From Paraphysomonas bandaiensis (lineage: Eukaryota; Chrysophyceae): a DNA stretch of 64,000 bases. How positions within the stretch are numbered: the stretch's first letter is position 1; each line of letters starts with the position of its first letter. Positions 55,545-64,000 of the stretch are shown here, in pieces. The notes below the pieces were generated by a model. It was not told the origin of the DNA, searched no databases, and worked only from the letters and a program-made list of their open reading frames with translations. The DNA is taken from NCBI GenBank assembly GCA_965644295.1, contig CBFFRP010000020.1:104087-168086 (forward strand), given 5' to 3'. A program made the translations under genes and the position numbers.

Positions 55545-57593
55545 TTAAAATCTTGTGTAGTTCCATAGTTCTGGATAGGCTGACCATTCAAAAGTAGAGT
55601 TAAAGAGAGAACAATACACATCAATAGTGATCCTTTTGCGGCCCGCCCAACGCTTATAGACACATTGAACTACATAAAGAGTATCATATGCATTAGGTAA
55701 TTCTAAAGCGTCATAGAAGTCTGCACCCCACGCTCGAAGATTAACAAAGACAACGTCTCCAGGTATGACAGTGGATATAACACACTTCTTGAGTTTAGTC
55801 TTCTGTTGCACTGCTTCCTTTGCAGTAAAACGTAAGGGAAACAATTCAGGGACACTGAAAATATATTCATGAAAAGATTCACTTGTCGCAAGATCAGTAG
55901 AATATGGCATCCACAACAACGATTGATCGGAGAAGAGAACTCTGAAATCCATAGTAGTTCTTTTTTCGGGGTCCCCTCTATAAGCCACCACTTTGTCAAG
56001 AAAAAATTGCCTATAGTCAATCATTGCTATGCGAAAAGCCTCCTCCTTGCTACCAAAGAATGGCTTCAACCAGGACATATGTAACGTTACATCAAACCGC
56101 ATTACTAAATGAGTACAAATAACATCGGCCTTGTACGTGGATACTACTTCATACGGTCCTTTGAATCGAGGATATAATTTGGACGGCTTATGTTTCGTTA
56201 CATCCAGTTTAAACAAAACAAGCTGGCCTGGTTGATATTGATTCATTTTCTCTGCTGGGGTTTTGGACATACGTTTATTCTGAATTTTCTTCTGAACTTC
56301 ACACGCAATTTTCCTGATAGCTTTAAGGTTATCATTGAAATTGGAAATATAAGTCGAAGAAGCAAATTCATCTGAAGAACTGTCAGGGATATGAAAATAC
56401 TTTGAATCCATTGTTCCAAACGTAAACTCAAAAGGTGAAAGACCCGTCTCACTTGAAATTTCATCGTTGAGAATGAATTGTATCAACAAATAGCATTCTG
56501 GGTCACTCCAATTTTCTAATCTTTCGTCATGAACCAATGCACTAAGAAAACGCAATAATTCCCGATTACTTCGTTCCACCATGTTGGACTCACGTCTATT
56601 CACTAACGACATTCTAAAGCGGACTCCAAACCATTTCAGGAGTAACTGAACAACCCTAGCTGTGATATTCGAACCTGGATCCGATACCATCACTTCAGAA
56701 ATCCCATATGTGACAAAGTAACTGAACAAAGCACGTGCCACTCCCTCTGCTGAGTAATTACGAGCTGGATATATTCCTACTAGGCGAGATGGTAATTGTT
56801 TCACCACATGAATACAACAATAACCATTAGCATCTACCGGAGTAACAGTCAATGTATCGAAACCCACAAAATGTCTGCAATTATCAAGATTTAATGCTCT
56901 TATCGGTGCTTGCAACGATGTACTCATATCATAACCTAACTTTTGACAAATAGGACATCGATCAATAAAATCTTGGATAATTTCTGTTGTCAAGGTATGA
57001 CCCGGAAATACCTTACTAAGTTTCAACCATGTTCTCTTAGCTCCACGATGACCCATTCTACCATTGTGTACTAGATCAAAAGCTTCTTTTAGAGACTTTG
57101 GCTGTAAATTCTGATTAGCTAACTCATCCAAGGCTTTGACTAGTTCCTCTGGGAATTCTGAAACACAAGCAAGATCTTCTGCCTCCGCTGACAACATACC
57201 ACTCTCATCATACATAAAAAGTTGGTCTTCCGACAACAGACTAGAATTCTCATACTCCACTCCTAGACACAATTCAATATCTGAACATGAATCTTGAAGA
57301 CACATATCTAACAACATGACACAAGAAGCTGCTCTCTCCTGTCCCATTCTTGATAACCAATCCGCGAAACGATTTAGTTTACCTTTGAAATGTAACCAAT
57401 CCATATCAAAGTTTTGCATGAACATTCTCATTCGAACTATTCGGTCAACCACTGAAATTTCCATCCACTTTAGATTTGCATGATCCGTCATAATCGTAAA
57501 GTGTTTTCCTCTCAAGTAGTACGACAACTTAAAGATAGAATAGAATATACCAAAACATTCCTTGTTTATAGTTGACCATTTGAAAGCAAGATC
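55545..57593 (-). CDS. Truncated Ty3-type pol: RNase H and integrase
   Basis: The frame opens after a stop at 57594-57596 and reads WSTINKECFGIFYSIFKLSY then LRGKHFTIMTDHANLKWM, the C-terminal part of a retroelement RNase H domain. The integrase zinc-binding motif follows (LVHNGRMGHRG, then CPICQK), then the catalytic core with Asp in VGFDTLTV, Asp in MVSDPGSNIT and Glu in the region ESNMVERSNRELL. The GPY-type end (LYPRFKGPYEVV) is present. The frame ends at 55545. Everything that normally precedes RNase H (protease, reverse transcriptase) is missing, so the product cannot copy RNA by itself. Integrase may still be functional. Confidence 0.85.
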   Translation of the reverse strand, partial: DLAFKWSTINKECFGIFYSIFKLSYYLRGKHFTIMTDHANLKWMEISVVDRIVRMRMFMQNFDMDWLHFKGKLNRFADWLSRMGQERAASCVMLLDMCLQDSCSDIELCLGVEYENSSLLSEDQLFMYDESGMLSAEAEDLACVSEFPEELVKALDELANQNLQPKSLKEAFDLVHNGRMGHRGAKRTWLKLSKVFPGHTLTTEIIQDFIDRCPICQKLGYDMSTSLQAPIRALNLDNCRHFVGFDTLTVTPVDANGYCCIHVVKQLPSRLVGIYPARNYSAEGVARALFSYFVTYGISEVMVSDPGSNITARVVQLLLKWFGVRFRMSLVNRRESNMVERSNRELLRFLSALVHDERLENWSDPECYLLIQFILNDEISSETGLSPFEFTFGTMDSKYFHIPDSSSDEFASSTYISNFNDNLKAIRKIACEVQKKIQNKRMSKTPAEKMNQYQPGQLVLFKLDVTKHKPSKLYPRFKGPYEVVSTYKADVICTHLVMRFDVTLHMSWLKPFFGSKEEAFRIAMIDYRQFFLDKVVAYRGDPEKRTTMDFRVLFSDQSLLWMPYSTDLATSESFHEYIFSVPELFPLRFTAKEAVQQKTKLKKCVISTVIPGDVVFVNLRAWGADFYDALELPNAYDTLYVVQCVYKRWAGRKRITIDVYCSLFNSTFEWSAYPELWNYTRF

Positions 57594-57596
57594 TTA

Positions 57597-59571
57597 AAAT
57601 TTTTTAGAAACCATAGAAAGAAATCAAGTACATTCTCTTGTTGAGATATTGACACACAGACTCAATACCCACATCATAGATAGCCTTTTTTGTCGACTGG
57701 AAATCTGTATAACACTTACATGGAAAAGGAAACCTGGAAATTATATAAAACATCAAGTTAACTGCAGAACTTCCATGTTGAACTTTGACTCATTGATTCC
57801 CACATAGTTACTCAGAACAATGTATAACCACCAGTTTTGATACACTCATAGAATCAATTTTCAACTCAGGAATACATAGCATCTGATAGTTCTCTGACAT
57901 TAGAGTTCGAACAACAGACTTTCTATCACATCACTGACACAGGATCTCACTCATTACCCTGAACTGTTTGAGAAGTGACAACCTCGAAAGAATTTTACAT
58001 TCCAAGAAAATAATATAATATCATCAAACTCAAACAACTTATTTTGAATCAAGGAATTCAAAATTGTAGGTACATTTCAAATACCATCACAATAGCACTC
58101 TGGAAGTTTAGATACCACCGAACAAAATATTTTCAGTAACCTTCTTGTACTCAACACTTCAAGTTTAAATGCAAAGAACCGTTGAAAAAACTAACAACAT
58201 CTCTCTTGTCTTTTGAAGAAAACATCACTTTCACTCGCATCACATTCTGAATCTCACAATATCACCACCATACTGACAAGCAATGTAATCGGAGATAACT
58301 CCTGATGAAGAACAATGAATGTCGAAAACACTCCCTCACAGAAGAATCTGCTCTCACTTGATTCAAAATTTCAATTGGCAATAGACATTCAAACTCTCTC
58401 AATACAATTGCAGCACAATACCAGACACATGTGCAACAACACTGTCCACAGAATGAACTATGTATATCATCGAACAATGTATCCAACTTGGAAAACTTAT
58501 GAACGATAATGTCACGAGAAGATTCACGTAATTTGACAAGATGGCTCCCATTTAATCTGTAACACGTTTGAAACATTTTCAAGAAACTTCAGAAACTCCT
58601 CTTGCAACCATCATTGAAATGAAATTAAACAGTATGACGTTACATCATTGGCCAACATACTATTGAACTCACTGACAGAATTTTCGCTCTTAACTCTCAG
58701 TCTAACTCAATACAACTTTAGTATTTTGACACCTCACTTTGCAAAACACAAACTTCAACTCTCAAAACAAATCTGAACTTCAAACAATTGAACAACTCAA
58801 TAGTAATGGACTCTCAAATCGAAAACATTAATCATATATATCTCATCGAAATTATTGAACAACAAATAAATCAAACTGAACCAGAAAAGAAACAATCGCT
58901 AATATTGAATAGCTCATTCTCGATTATATACAATATATAGTATTATATAAGTATCATCGGTATATAGTATAGGTAAAATGATATCACGTATGTCGAATCT
59001 GTACAATTTGAAACACAGGCTCATTGAACTCTCCATTCCAGGAATACAAAGAAAACTCCACCGGCCTTGCTTCTACAATATCTTAATATATATGAACATA
59101 AAATATGATACAAATTCACAACTGACTCTCGCACCCACATCGAACACATTCACATTGACGCCATGAAACATCACTCAATCATTTGAACACTGCACCCCAT
59201 GTAGACACTCCACAACAAACTGCTGTTGACTAGCTTCTCTGCTCAACACACACTTGATTCTAAGAACATAGTATTCACTGACAACATATGTTCGAATTGA
59301 CTCTGGTGTAGACACTCATCACAACAAACTGAATTTGAACTGACAAAATATCGGACAAAATATTTACAATACAATACAATCTCTCCATCGCAAGCATTGC
59401 ACAACGAATCCTCTGAGACAGAAACTCATGAAGACATTCGTTACAATACAACACTATCTCACATCCAAACCGAAATGAAATGAATAGGCACACTGATGAT
59501 AATGTAACTCCATTAGTAATACAACATCAACATCTGGTACAACCACATTTCATTATTCCAACAGGTTGAAC
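57597..59571 (-). other. Internal non-coding segment of the LTR element
   Basis: Nearly 2 kb between gag and the RNase H stub. On the minus strand it has many stops and no reverse transcriptase signatures such as a Y/F-x-DD box in a coding context. It may be decayed or foreign filler where protease and RT once were. Confidence 0.6.
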
Positions 59572-60612
59572 TTAGAATTGAAAAAGACACACCGATTTGG
59601 CAATAGGCGGTCCAGGACCATGCTCATCGCACAACACAAGTTCTTTAAAACACACGTCTAGTTTCTCAACCATCATTTTACAGTAAAGAAAACTGACCAC
59701 TTCAAGCTGACTCAATGACAACACAACATGCTCTTCCATAATCTGTCCTAGCACTGCACAATAGCTTAATGGAATCAATGTACCACTAGCAACCATGGCA
59801 TTCCATATGGCTAATTGAACGATTGAGACAACAGATGAATCACAGCCAATATCGTCCTTGACAGTAGGTTCCTCATGTGAAAGCTGATTCACTGAAACAA
59901 CCGGTACAGAAGAACAACCATTGAATTGCACAACAGGTCCATCGATCTGCTGCTCCTGATCAATCTTTGAGACAACATTGCTTATCATCTTCTCAACAAG
60001 TATCACAACATCTGACTCAACATGCACGGGGCTAATGCACTGTTCCTTGACACACATAACAGGGCATTCCACTTCTGAGTCCACGTTCTGAGGGGAATTT
60101 GAATCCTTATCATAAGAATCAGGAAACACTGAAAAACTATTCTCCACCTCAGCAGGTAATTCCATAATATCAGAGACAACAATATCTTGCATTAACAAAG
60201 GCTCCACCTTGGCAGAATTGATACTCTCAATATGAACATCCGAAGGCTGATTCACAACGCAAACAACTTCCTTGACTTTTGAATCATCAAATGGAATTTG
60301 GGAAATTTCCTTTACAGGAAGAGGTGAAACTTTTTCTTTGGAAACAACTGAAGCTACTGGTGAAGTCCTCCGAGATCTTATCTCTTCGACTGCTGTAAGA
60401 CGTTGAGTAACTTCCACTCGAAACTCATTGAAATTCTCCTCCTGCCTTAGCTGTTGCTGATTAAGCTGATGCATGTCCTCCCGAAGCTGTTGCTGAATAT
60501 CGTCCCGAAGCTGCTGATTTTGCTGTTGAATCTCATCCCGAAGCTCGTCTCTTAGTTGCTGAAATTGTTGACTGAACATGTTGACCATGTCTTGGAAGCC
60601 TTGAGGCTCCAT
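59572..60612 (-). CDS. Gag-like protein of the LTR element
   Basis: 346 residues starting MEPQGFQDMVNMFSQQFQQL shortly inside the 5' LTR. The first 90 residues are a Gln-rich coiled coil (RDELRDEIQQQNQQLRDDIQ and similar units). The middle is acidic and the C-terminal part is hydrophobic with several Cys. No CCHC zinc knuckle is present. Position after the leader and before pol identifies it as gag-like, but the normal capsid fold cannot be confirmed. Confidence 0.6.
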   Translation of the reverse strand: MEPQGFQDMVNMFSQQFQQLRDELRDEIQQQNQQLRDDIQQQLREDMHQLNQQQLRQEENFNEFRVEVTQRLTAVEEIRSRRTSPVASVVSKEKVSPLPVKEISQIPFDDSKVKEVVCVVNQPSDVHIESINSAKVEPLLMQDIVVSDIMELPAEVENSFSVFPDSYDKDSNSPQNVDSEVECPVMCVKEQCISPVHVESDVVILVEKMISNVVSKIDQEQQIDGPVVQFNGCSSVPVVSVNQLSHEEPTVKDDIGCDSSVVSIVQLAIWNAMVASGTLIPLSYCAVLGQIMEEHVVLSLSQLEVVSFLYCKMMVEKLDVCFKELVLCDEHGPGPPIAKSVCLFQF

Positions 60613-60709
60613 GGCTCAATCACACGAAAACTAAACACACTTATCTCTTGGGCTCAATATATATTAACTTGGTACAAATATACTGCTAAGCTAAGCTAAG
60701 TAATATTAC

Positions 60710-61349
60710 TGTAACTTTTCTGTGCCCGCAGATGACTCACAAACCGTGACTCAACTCTGAATGGACCAAGAAAAGATGATCTCTTGTCTAGACTCTACAA
60801 CCCACCAAAATAGTATCCGCCAGCGGGCTGCGATACTGTCCAGGGCGCAACGACGGGCGCACTGCCAGAAACACTAACAAACCGTAGGTGCTCTTTAAGA
60901 AAAGTAAATTATAAAGTCAGTGACAAGAATGAGCAAACACCCATCTCGTTCAACGTAGATCAACACTACACTACGATCAACACTTCACACTCGAAAAACA
61001 ATATTCACGTACTAAAACCAATATTCACATACGAAAACTTCGACTATCTACGAAATCACGTATTTTGTACTAAAACTTCGAAGTTCTGGACTTCAGTCCA
61101 AATCAAATGTGAATCGCCGTCAGAAACTGAAAAACGTATCTCAGCTACTAAACTGAAAACCTCGAATGTCGTAAACTGATAAAGGTAAGTCCCAAATACA
61201 GTGAATATACCCTGTATATGACAACCTCTATATGCATATGTATACCATATATATACCATATACTGCTCCAGATATATGCGATATATACACACTATATACA
61301 GCACAGTATTCTATATACAAATACACGCAGTGTATACTGCTGCGTGACA
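60710..61349 (-). repeat. 5' LTR
   Basis: Second copy of the 640-bp LTR; read on the minus strand it is upstream of gag. The adjoining leader (60613-60709) should contain the primer-binding site, but I could not match it to a known tRNA 3' end. Confidence 0.92.
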
Positions 61350-62816
61350 CAGTCCAAAGCTTACGTAACAAATTATTTTTTCCCACTTACAAACGGCGCA
61401 CATGCACTTAGAACAGGACATAAAAAATTTAGCATTATGGAACACAAAAAAGTTAAAGAAACGTATTTTAACAGAATGGATAAACGGATAGCAAAATATT
61501 ATTTCACTGAATTTAAAGGGCTTCGTAAAATGGTTTATGAGCTTGGCAAAGGTATATTCCCTGATAAAAAGAAATTAAATTTAGCCGCTCAGTTTGCACA
61601 TGACTATAAACCATATGAAGACTTTGATGATGAGAGTAAGGAAGGTGTACAGGCGTTTTTATCATATATTAAAGAAATATTGGCATCCAATGATCAGGTA
61701 CAATATGAATATTTATTAAAGTGGTTTGCCAATATGACAAAGGGTAATAAAAACGAATCTATCATTTTCCTAAAAGGTCCTCAGGGCATAGGTAAATCAA
61801 CCATATCCCTATTTATGAATACTTACGTACTTGGCCGTGACCTGTGTTTAGAAGCTGGCGCGGACGTATTGACATCTAAATTTAATTCAGATCTAGGAGG
61901 TAAATTATTTGTATATTTTGAAGAATTAGAAAAACAAAGCAGGGCTGATTGGGACGCAATCAATACTAAATTAAAACGATATACGACGAGCGACGTTTAT
62001 ATAATAAATCCAAAGCATGAGTCAACATATCAGGCTGCAAATATTAATAATTATTTAATTAATGCAAATTATAGTTTAAATGAAGAATGCGGAAGAAGGT
62101 ATTTTATTTGTGATGTTTGTTGTAAAAAACGTAATGACTTAAAATATTTTGGATGGCTACGTAATCTATGCTTTAATAACGAGGTAGGACATGCTTTTTA
62201 CTGTTATTTAATGGAATACAACACAGAAAAATTTTATAGTCAAAATTTCCCTATCACAAAAAACAAGTTAGACGCATACGCCAAGAGATTAGGAAGCGTT
62301 GAAATGTTTTTAAAGGATGAATTTGTATTAAAGAGATTGGATATAAATAATATACTTGTTAAAGAAATATTTAACCATTATATCCAGTATTGCACTCAAA
62401 ATAATATTAAACCAGTTAAACATACAATTGATTTTAATAAGGTCATGAGTGAATTAAATTTTATTCACAAAAAGAATAAAGATAGGCGTAATGTGTACAA
62501 TGTTACATTAGACGAATTAAATAAAGTTTCTGAATCTTTACATTGGGTTCATGAATTAGATGAATATGATGATGGCCCTGATGTAGAATATAATATTAAA
62601 GATAAAATTAAAAAACGTTGCAATACAAATACCATTACAAGCGCTATTAAAAAGATTAGCAATAAACAAAGCGATAAAACAGATGAAGATACAGATGATG
62701 ATACAGATGAAGATGAAGATGAAGATACAGATGAAGATGATGATGAAGATGAAACACCCCGTGTAAGTCAGAAGACAGTGAAAGATATAATGAAAACTTA
62801 CGGAATAAATATTTAA
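61350..62816 (+). pseudogene. Viral superfamily 3 primase/helicase, body (5' end displaced)
   Basis: 488 codons downstream of the LTR element. Walker A is FLKGPQGIGKSTISLF, followed by GADVLTSKFNSDLGGKLFVY with Walker B-type FVYFEELE, then the sensor region NINNYLINANYSLNEECGRR and YFICDVCCKKRNDLKYFGWL, and VGHAFYCYLMEYN. This matches the D5-like/DUF5906 group of superfamily 3 helicases found in Polinton-like elements and related genes in protists and fungi. The enzyme would unwind viral DNA during replication. The C-terminus ends in a long acidic repeat (DEDTDDDTDEDEDEDTDED). The native start at 54717 is separated by the retrotransposon. An open frame does continue upstream into the LTR to an ATG at 61218, and the first ATG in viral sequence is at 61438, so an N-truncated product is conceivable. 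Confidence 0.85.
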
Positions 62817-62835
62817 AAAAATAAAAAATAATTTA

Positions 62836-62865
62836 TTTAAAAAATTAATATATAAATATATATTA
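62836..62865 (+). promoter_or_regulatory. Replication-type viral promoter (62866 gene)
   Basis: TTTAAAAAATTAATATATAA then ATATATATTA before the ATG; the block starts 30 bp upstream of it. Confidence 0.6.
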
Positions 62866-63120
62866 ATGAGAGATAAATTTATAGTAGAAATATATGATAA
62901 TAATAATAATCTGATTACATCACAACACTTTACATCCTATAAAGCAATAGCACAGGAATACGATATACAATATTCAGAAGCTAGGAAACTTAACGCTTTA
63001 TGTGAGTCACGTACAACATGTAAATACTTACATCCATCATTAAAGCGACTGATTAACAGAATAAAAATTTATGATATTAATAATATAAATAATTATGATA
63101 TTAAAAAAATAAAAATTTAA
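62866..63120 (+). CDS. Small viral protein (84 aa)
   Basis: Starts MRDKFIVEIYDNNNNLITSQ. The sequence FTSYKAIAQEYDIQYSEARK looks like a small helix-turn-helix-type or bacteriophage-style DNA-binding segment (a modifier, then a short helix pair), and the C-terminus is Asn/Ile/Lys-rich. It sits between the helicase and other replication-type genes with the same promoter. Function unknown. Confidence 0.55.
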   Translation: MRDKFIVEIYDNNNNLITSQHFTSYKAIAQEYDIQYSEARKLNALCESRTTCKYLHPSLKRLINRIKIYDINNINNYDIKKIKI

Positions 63121-63123
63121 TTA

Positions 63124-63152
63124 TTTAAAAAATTAATATATAGTATATATTA
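63124..63152 (+). promoter_or_regulatory. Replication-type viral promoter (63153 gene)
   Basis: TTTAAAAAATTAATATATAG then TATATATTA before the ATG; the block starts 29 bp upstream of it. Confidence 0.6.
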
Positions 63153-63485
63153 ATGGACAAATATAAGTTTTATAAGATTGATGAGAAGGACTTTAAAAAC
63201 TCAGTTGAAATTACGACCAGATTCAGACACAGAAAGAAAGGTAAAGAATTAGACGTTCCTGATATGCACTTTTTATATAATATGGTTGAGGAAAACTTAC
63301 CAGAAGATGCCAATATAATGGTTAGAGCGTTAAATGGTCATAGATACTTTACATTTAAAGGGTATACTAGTTACCAGCTGAACGTGCAGGATTTTGATGA
63401 CTATTATAAAAGCTCAGTCAAGAATACTGAGAAATTTGAGAAGTTTGAATTTATTGATATAACGGTGTTCATGTCTACGACATGA
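63153..63485 (+). CDS. Viral protein of unknown function (110 aa)
   Basis: Begins MDKYKFYKIDEKDFKNSVEI. Mixed charge and compact, with a basic patch (TTRFRHRKKGKE) and a beta-like centre (NIMVRALNGHRYFTFKGYTS). No recognised domain. It shares promoter type and direction with the helicase. Confidence 0.55.
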   Translation: MDKYKFYKIDEKDFKNSVEITTRFRHRKKGKELDVPDMHFLYNMVEENLPEDANIMVRALNGHRYFTFKGYTSYQLNVQDFDDYYKSSVKNTEKFEKFEFIDITVFMSTT

Positions 63486-63547
63486 TCCATACGTTAACTC
63501 CTGTTTTTATGGAAAAATAAATAATTAAAAAATTAAAAAATTAAATA

Positions 63548-63575
63548 TTTAAAAAATAATATATAGTATATATTA
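63548..63575 (+). promoter_or_regulatory. Replication-type viral promoter (63576 gene)
   Basis: TTTAAAAAATAATATATAGT then ATATATTA before the ATG; the block starts 28 bp upstream of it. Confidence 0.6.
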
Positions 63576-64000
63576 ATGAGCTATATATTATTTTGTCGTT
63601 TGCTTTCCGGTTTTAGAATATTTGACACAAGCGTTAAAGAATTTAAGACTATAAATAAATATCCTAGTGAACATCACAGCTTTGAATTAATGAAAGGATA
63701 TGAACCAACTGATGAAGACTTAAAAAGATACGCAGAGGATTTTAAAAAGTGGTGCGATGAACTAAAGGACCCTGAAAATTTTCTTACTATAGACTATTCT
63801 AATTATGTTTCTCATTCTTACGCAGTGAGAAATACATATAAACGCATGAAAAAGAATAAGTTTAAAAATGTAAAGGAAATAACATTTAGTAAAGTAACAA
63901 AAGCAGAACACTTTTATATGTCACAGTGCAATAATGGACCTTTAATGTACTGTCAGCAATATCAAGGGCCATGTTTTGGATATGATTACAGCCAGTATTA
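63576..64000 (+). CDS. Probable family-B DNA polymerase, N-terminal part
   Basis: The frame opens at ATG 63576 (MSYILFCRLLSGFRIFDTSV) and stays open to the window edge, 141 codons. Near the edge it reads AEHFYMSQCNNGPLMYCQQY and then FGYDYSQY. A Gly/Asn-containing segment followed by a Y-x-Y-D-x-x-S-x-Y motif is characteristic of motif A (DxxSLYP) of family-B polymerases, including the protein-primed kind of Polintons and related elements. The next residue would be expected to be Pro but is outside the window. The call rests on this one motif plus genome context, so it is moderate at best. Confidence 0.45.
   Translation, partial: MSYILFCRLLSGFRIFDTSVKEFKTINKYPSEHHSFELMKGYEPTDEDLKRYAEDFKKWCDELKDPENFLTIDYSNYVSHSYAVRNTYKRMKKNKFKNVKEITFSKVTKAEHFYMSQCNNGPLMYCQQYQGPCFGYDYSQY

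Larger units (their letters stand above)
54784..61349 (-). mobile_element. Ty3-type LTR retrotransposon, RT-less
   Basis: Bounded by two 640-bp direct LTRs (54784-55423 and 60710-61349) that appear identical and carry TGT...ACA ends. The flanking 4-bp duplication is CAGT. On the minus strand it holds a gag-like frame (59572-60612), about 2 kb with no long frame, and a pol frame that begins inside RNase H and runs through integrase (55545-57593). No protease or reverse transcriptase motifs were found. A purine-rich tract precedes the 3' LTR. LTR identity implies a recent insertion. Confidence 0.92.
50342..64000 (+). mobile_element. Endogenous Polinton-like/virophage-like DNA virus, one end
   Basis: All genes are intronless, on the plus strand and tightly packed, with AT-rich spacers and shared promoter motifs. 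Base composition is unlike the host genes to the left. The content (penton-like and major capsid proteins, superfamily 3 helicase, start of a family-B polymerase) is that of small eukaryotic double-jelly-roll viruses. The right end, and with it any packaging ATPase, integrase, protease and terminal repeats, lies beyond the window. An LTR retrotransposon (54784-61349) is inserted in it. The left limit is approximate. Confidence 0.8.

Noticed and set aside
58262-58582. 106-codon minus-strand frame as the missing reverse transcriptase
   Set aside because: Cys-rich sequence with no RT motifs; probably chance in the non-coding interior of the LTR element.
1-64000. tRNA, rRNA or other structured RNA genes
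   Set aside because: I looked for A/B-box type or rRNA-like stretches by eye and found none convincing; a covariance-model scan would be needed to exclude small RNAs.

Overview
The window is nuclear DNA from an intron-rich single-celled eukaryote, followed by an integrated DNA virus. The first 49 kb carry genes with many short introns (about 35-100 nt, GT-AG, at least one GC-AG) on both strands. They encode clearly eukaryotic proteins: RNase H2 catalytic subunit, TMEM230, an Eps15-like EH protein, an exocyst Sec6-like protein, mitochondrial pyruvate dehydrogenase E2, a myosin, a GT54-like glycosyltransferase and an MLO-like membrane protein. A stramenopile is my best guess from the mix of domain fusions (FYVE-RA-PH-Sec6, FAIM-PX-PDZ, MLO-like plus EF-hand). 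That is inference; no marker gene fixes the lineage.

Layout. 1-501 is a partial membrane-anchored protein (-). 1079-2107 is a TPR protein (+). 3455-3944 TMEM230 (-) and 4362-6080 RNASEH2A (+) diverge from a 417-bp spacer. 7582-12193 is the Eps15-like protein with a long GFGDFG-repeat tail (+). 13753-19681 is FYVE-RA-PH-Sec6 (-), divergent from an MLO-like/EF-hand protein at 20383-23222 (+). 26084-27433 is an unknown protein ending in an acidic-tryptophan tail (-). 29687-31747 is FAIM-PX-PDZ (-). 36305-38460 is PDC-E2 (-). 39170-41561 is an acidic SAM-like protein (+). 43025-47371 myosin (-) and 47915-49159 the glycosyltransferase (+) diverge. Exon chains were built by hand from splice signals and reading phase. 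Several close in phase over their whole length (RNASEH2A 302 aa, Eps15-like 1025 aa, FAIM-PX-PDZ 417 aa, TMEM230 112 aa).

The gaps hold transposon debris. There are two hAT-derived pieces, a 2.3-kb element with long inverted repeats and a TTA target duplication that carries non-transposase gene fragments, a dispersed repeat family with at least four copies, a palindromic MITE family with nested insertions, and several tandem repeats.

From about 50.3 kb to the right edge the sequence becomes very AT-rich, intronless and strictly co-directional. This is one end of an endogenous Polinton-like or virophage-like virus. It encodes two paralogous coiled-coil proteins, a penton-like minor capsid protein, a small basic protein, a major capsid protein, a superfamily 3 primase/helicase-type ATPase, small unknown proteins, and the start of a probable family-B DNA polymerase that runs off the edge. 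Two recurring promoter types separate virion genes from replication genes. A 6.57-kb Ty3-type LTR retrotransposon (54784-61349, - strand, apparently identical LTRs, 4-bp target duplication) is inserted at codon 22 of the helicase gene. The retrotransposon itself lacks a reverse transcriptase domain.
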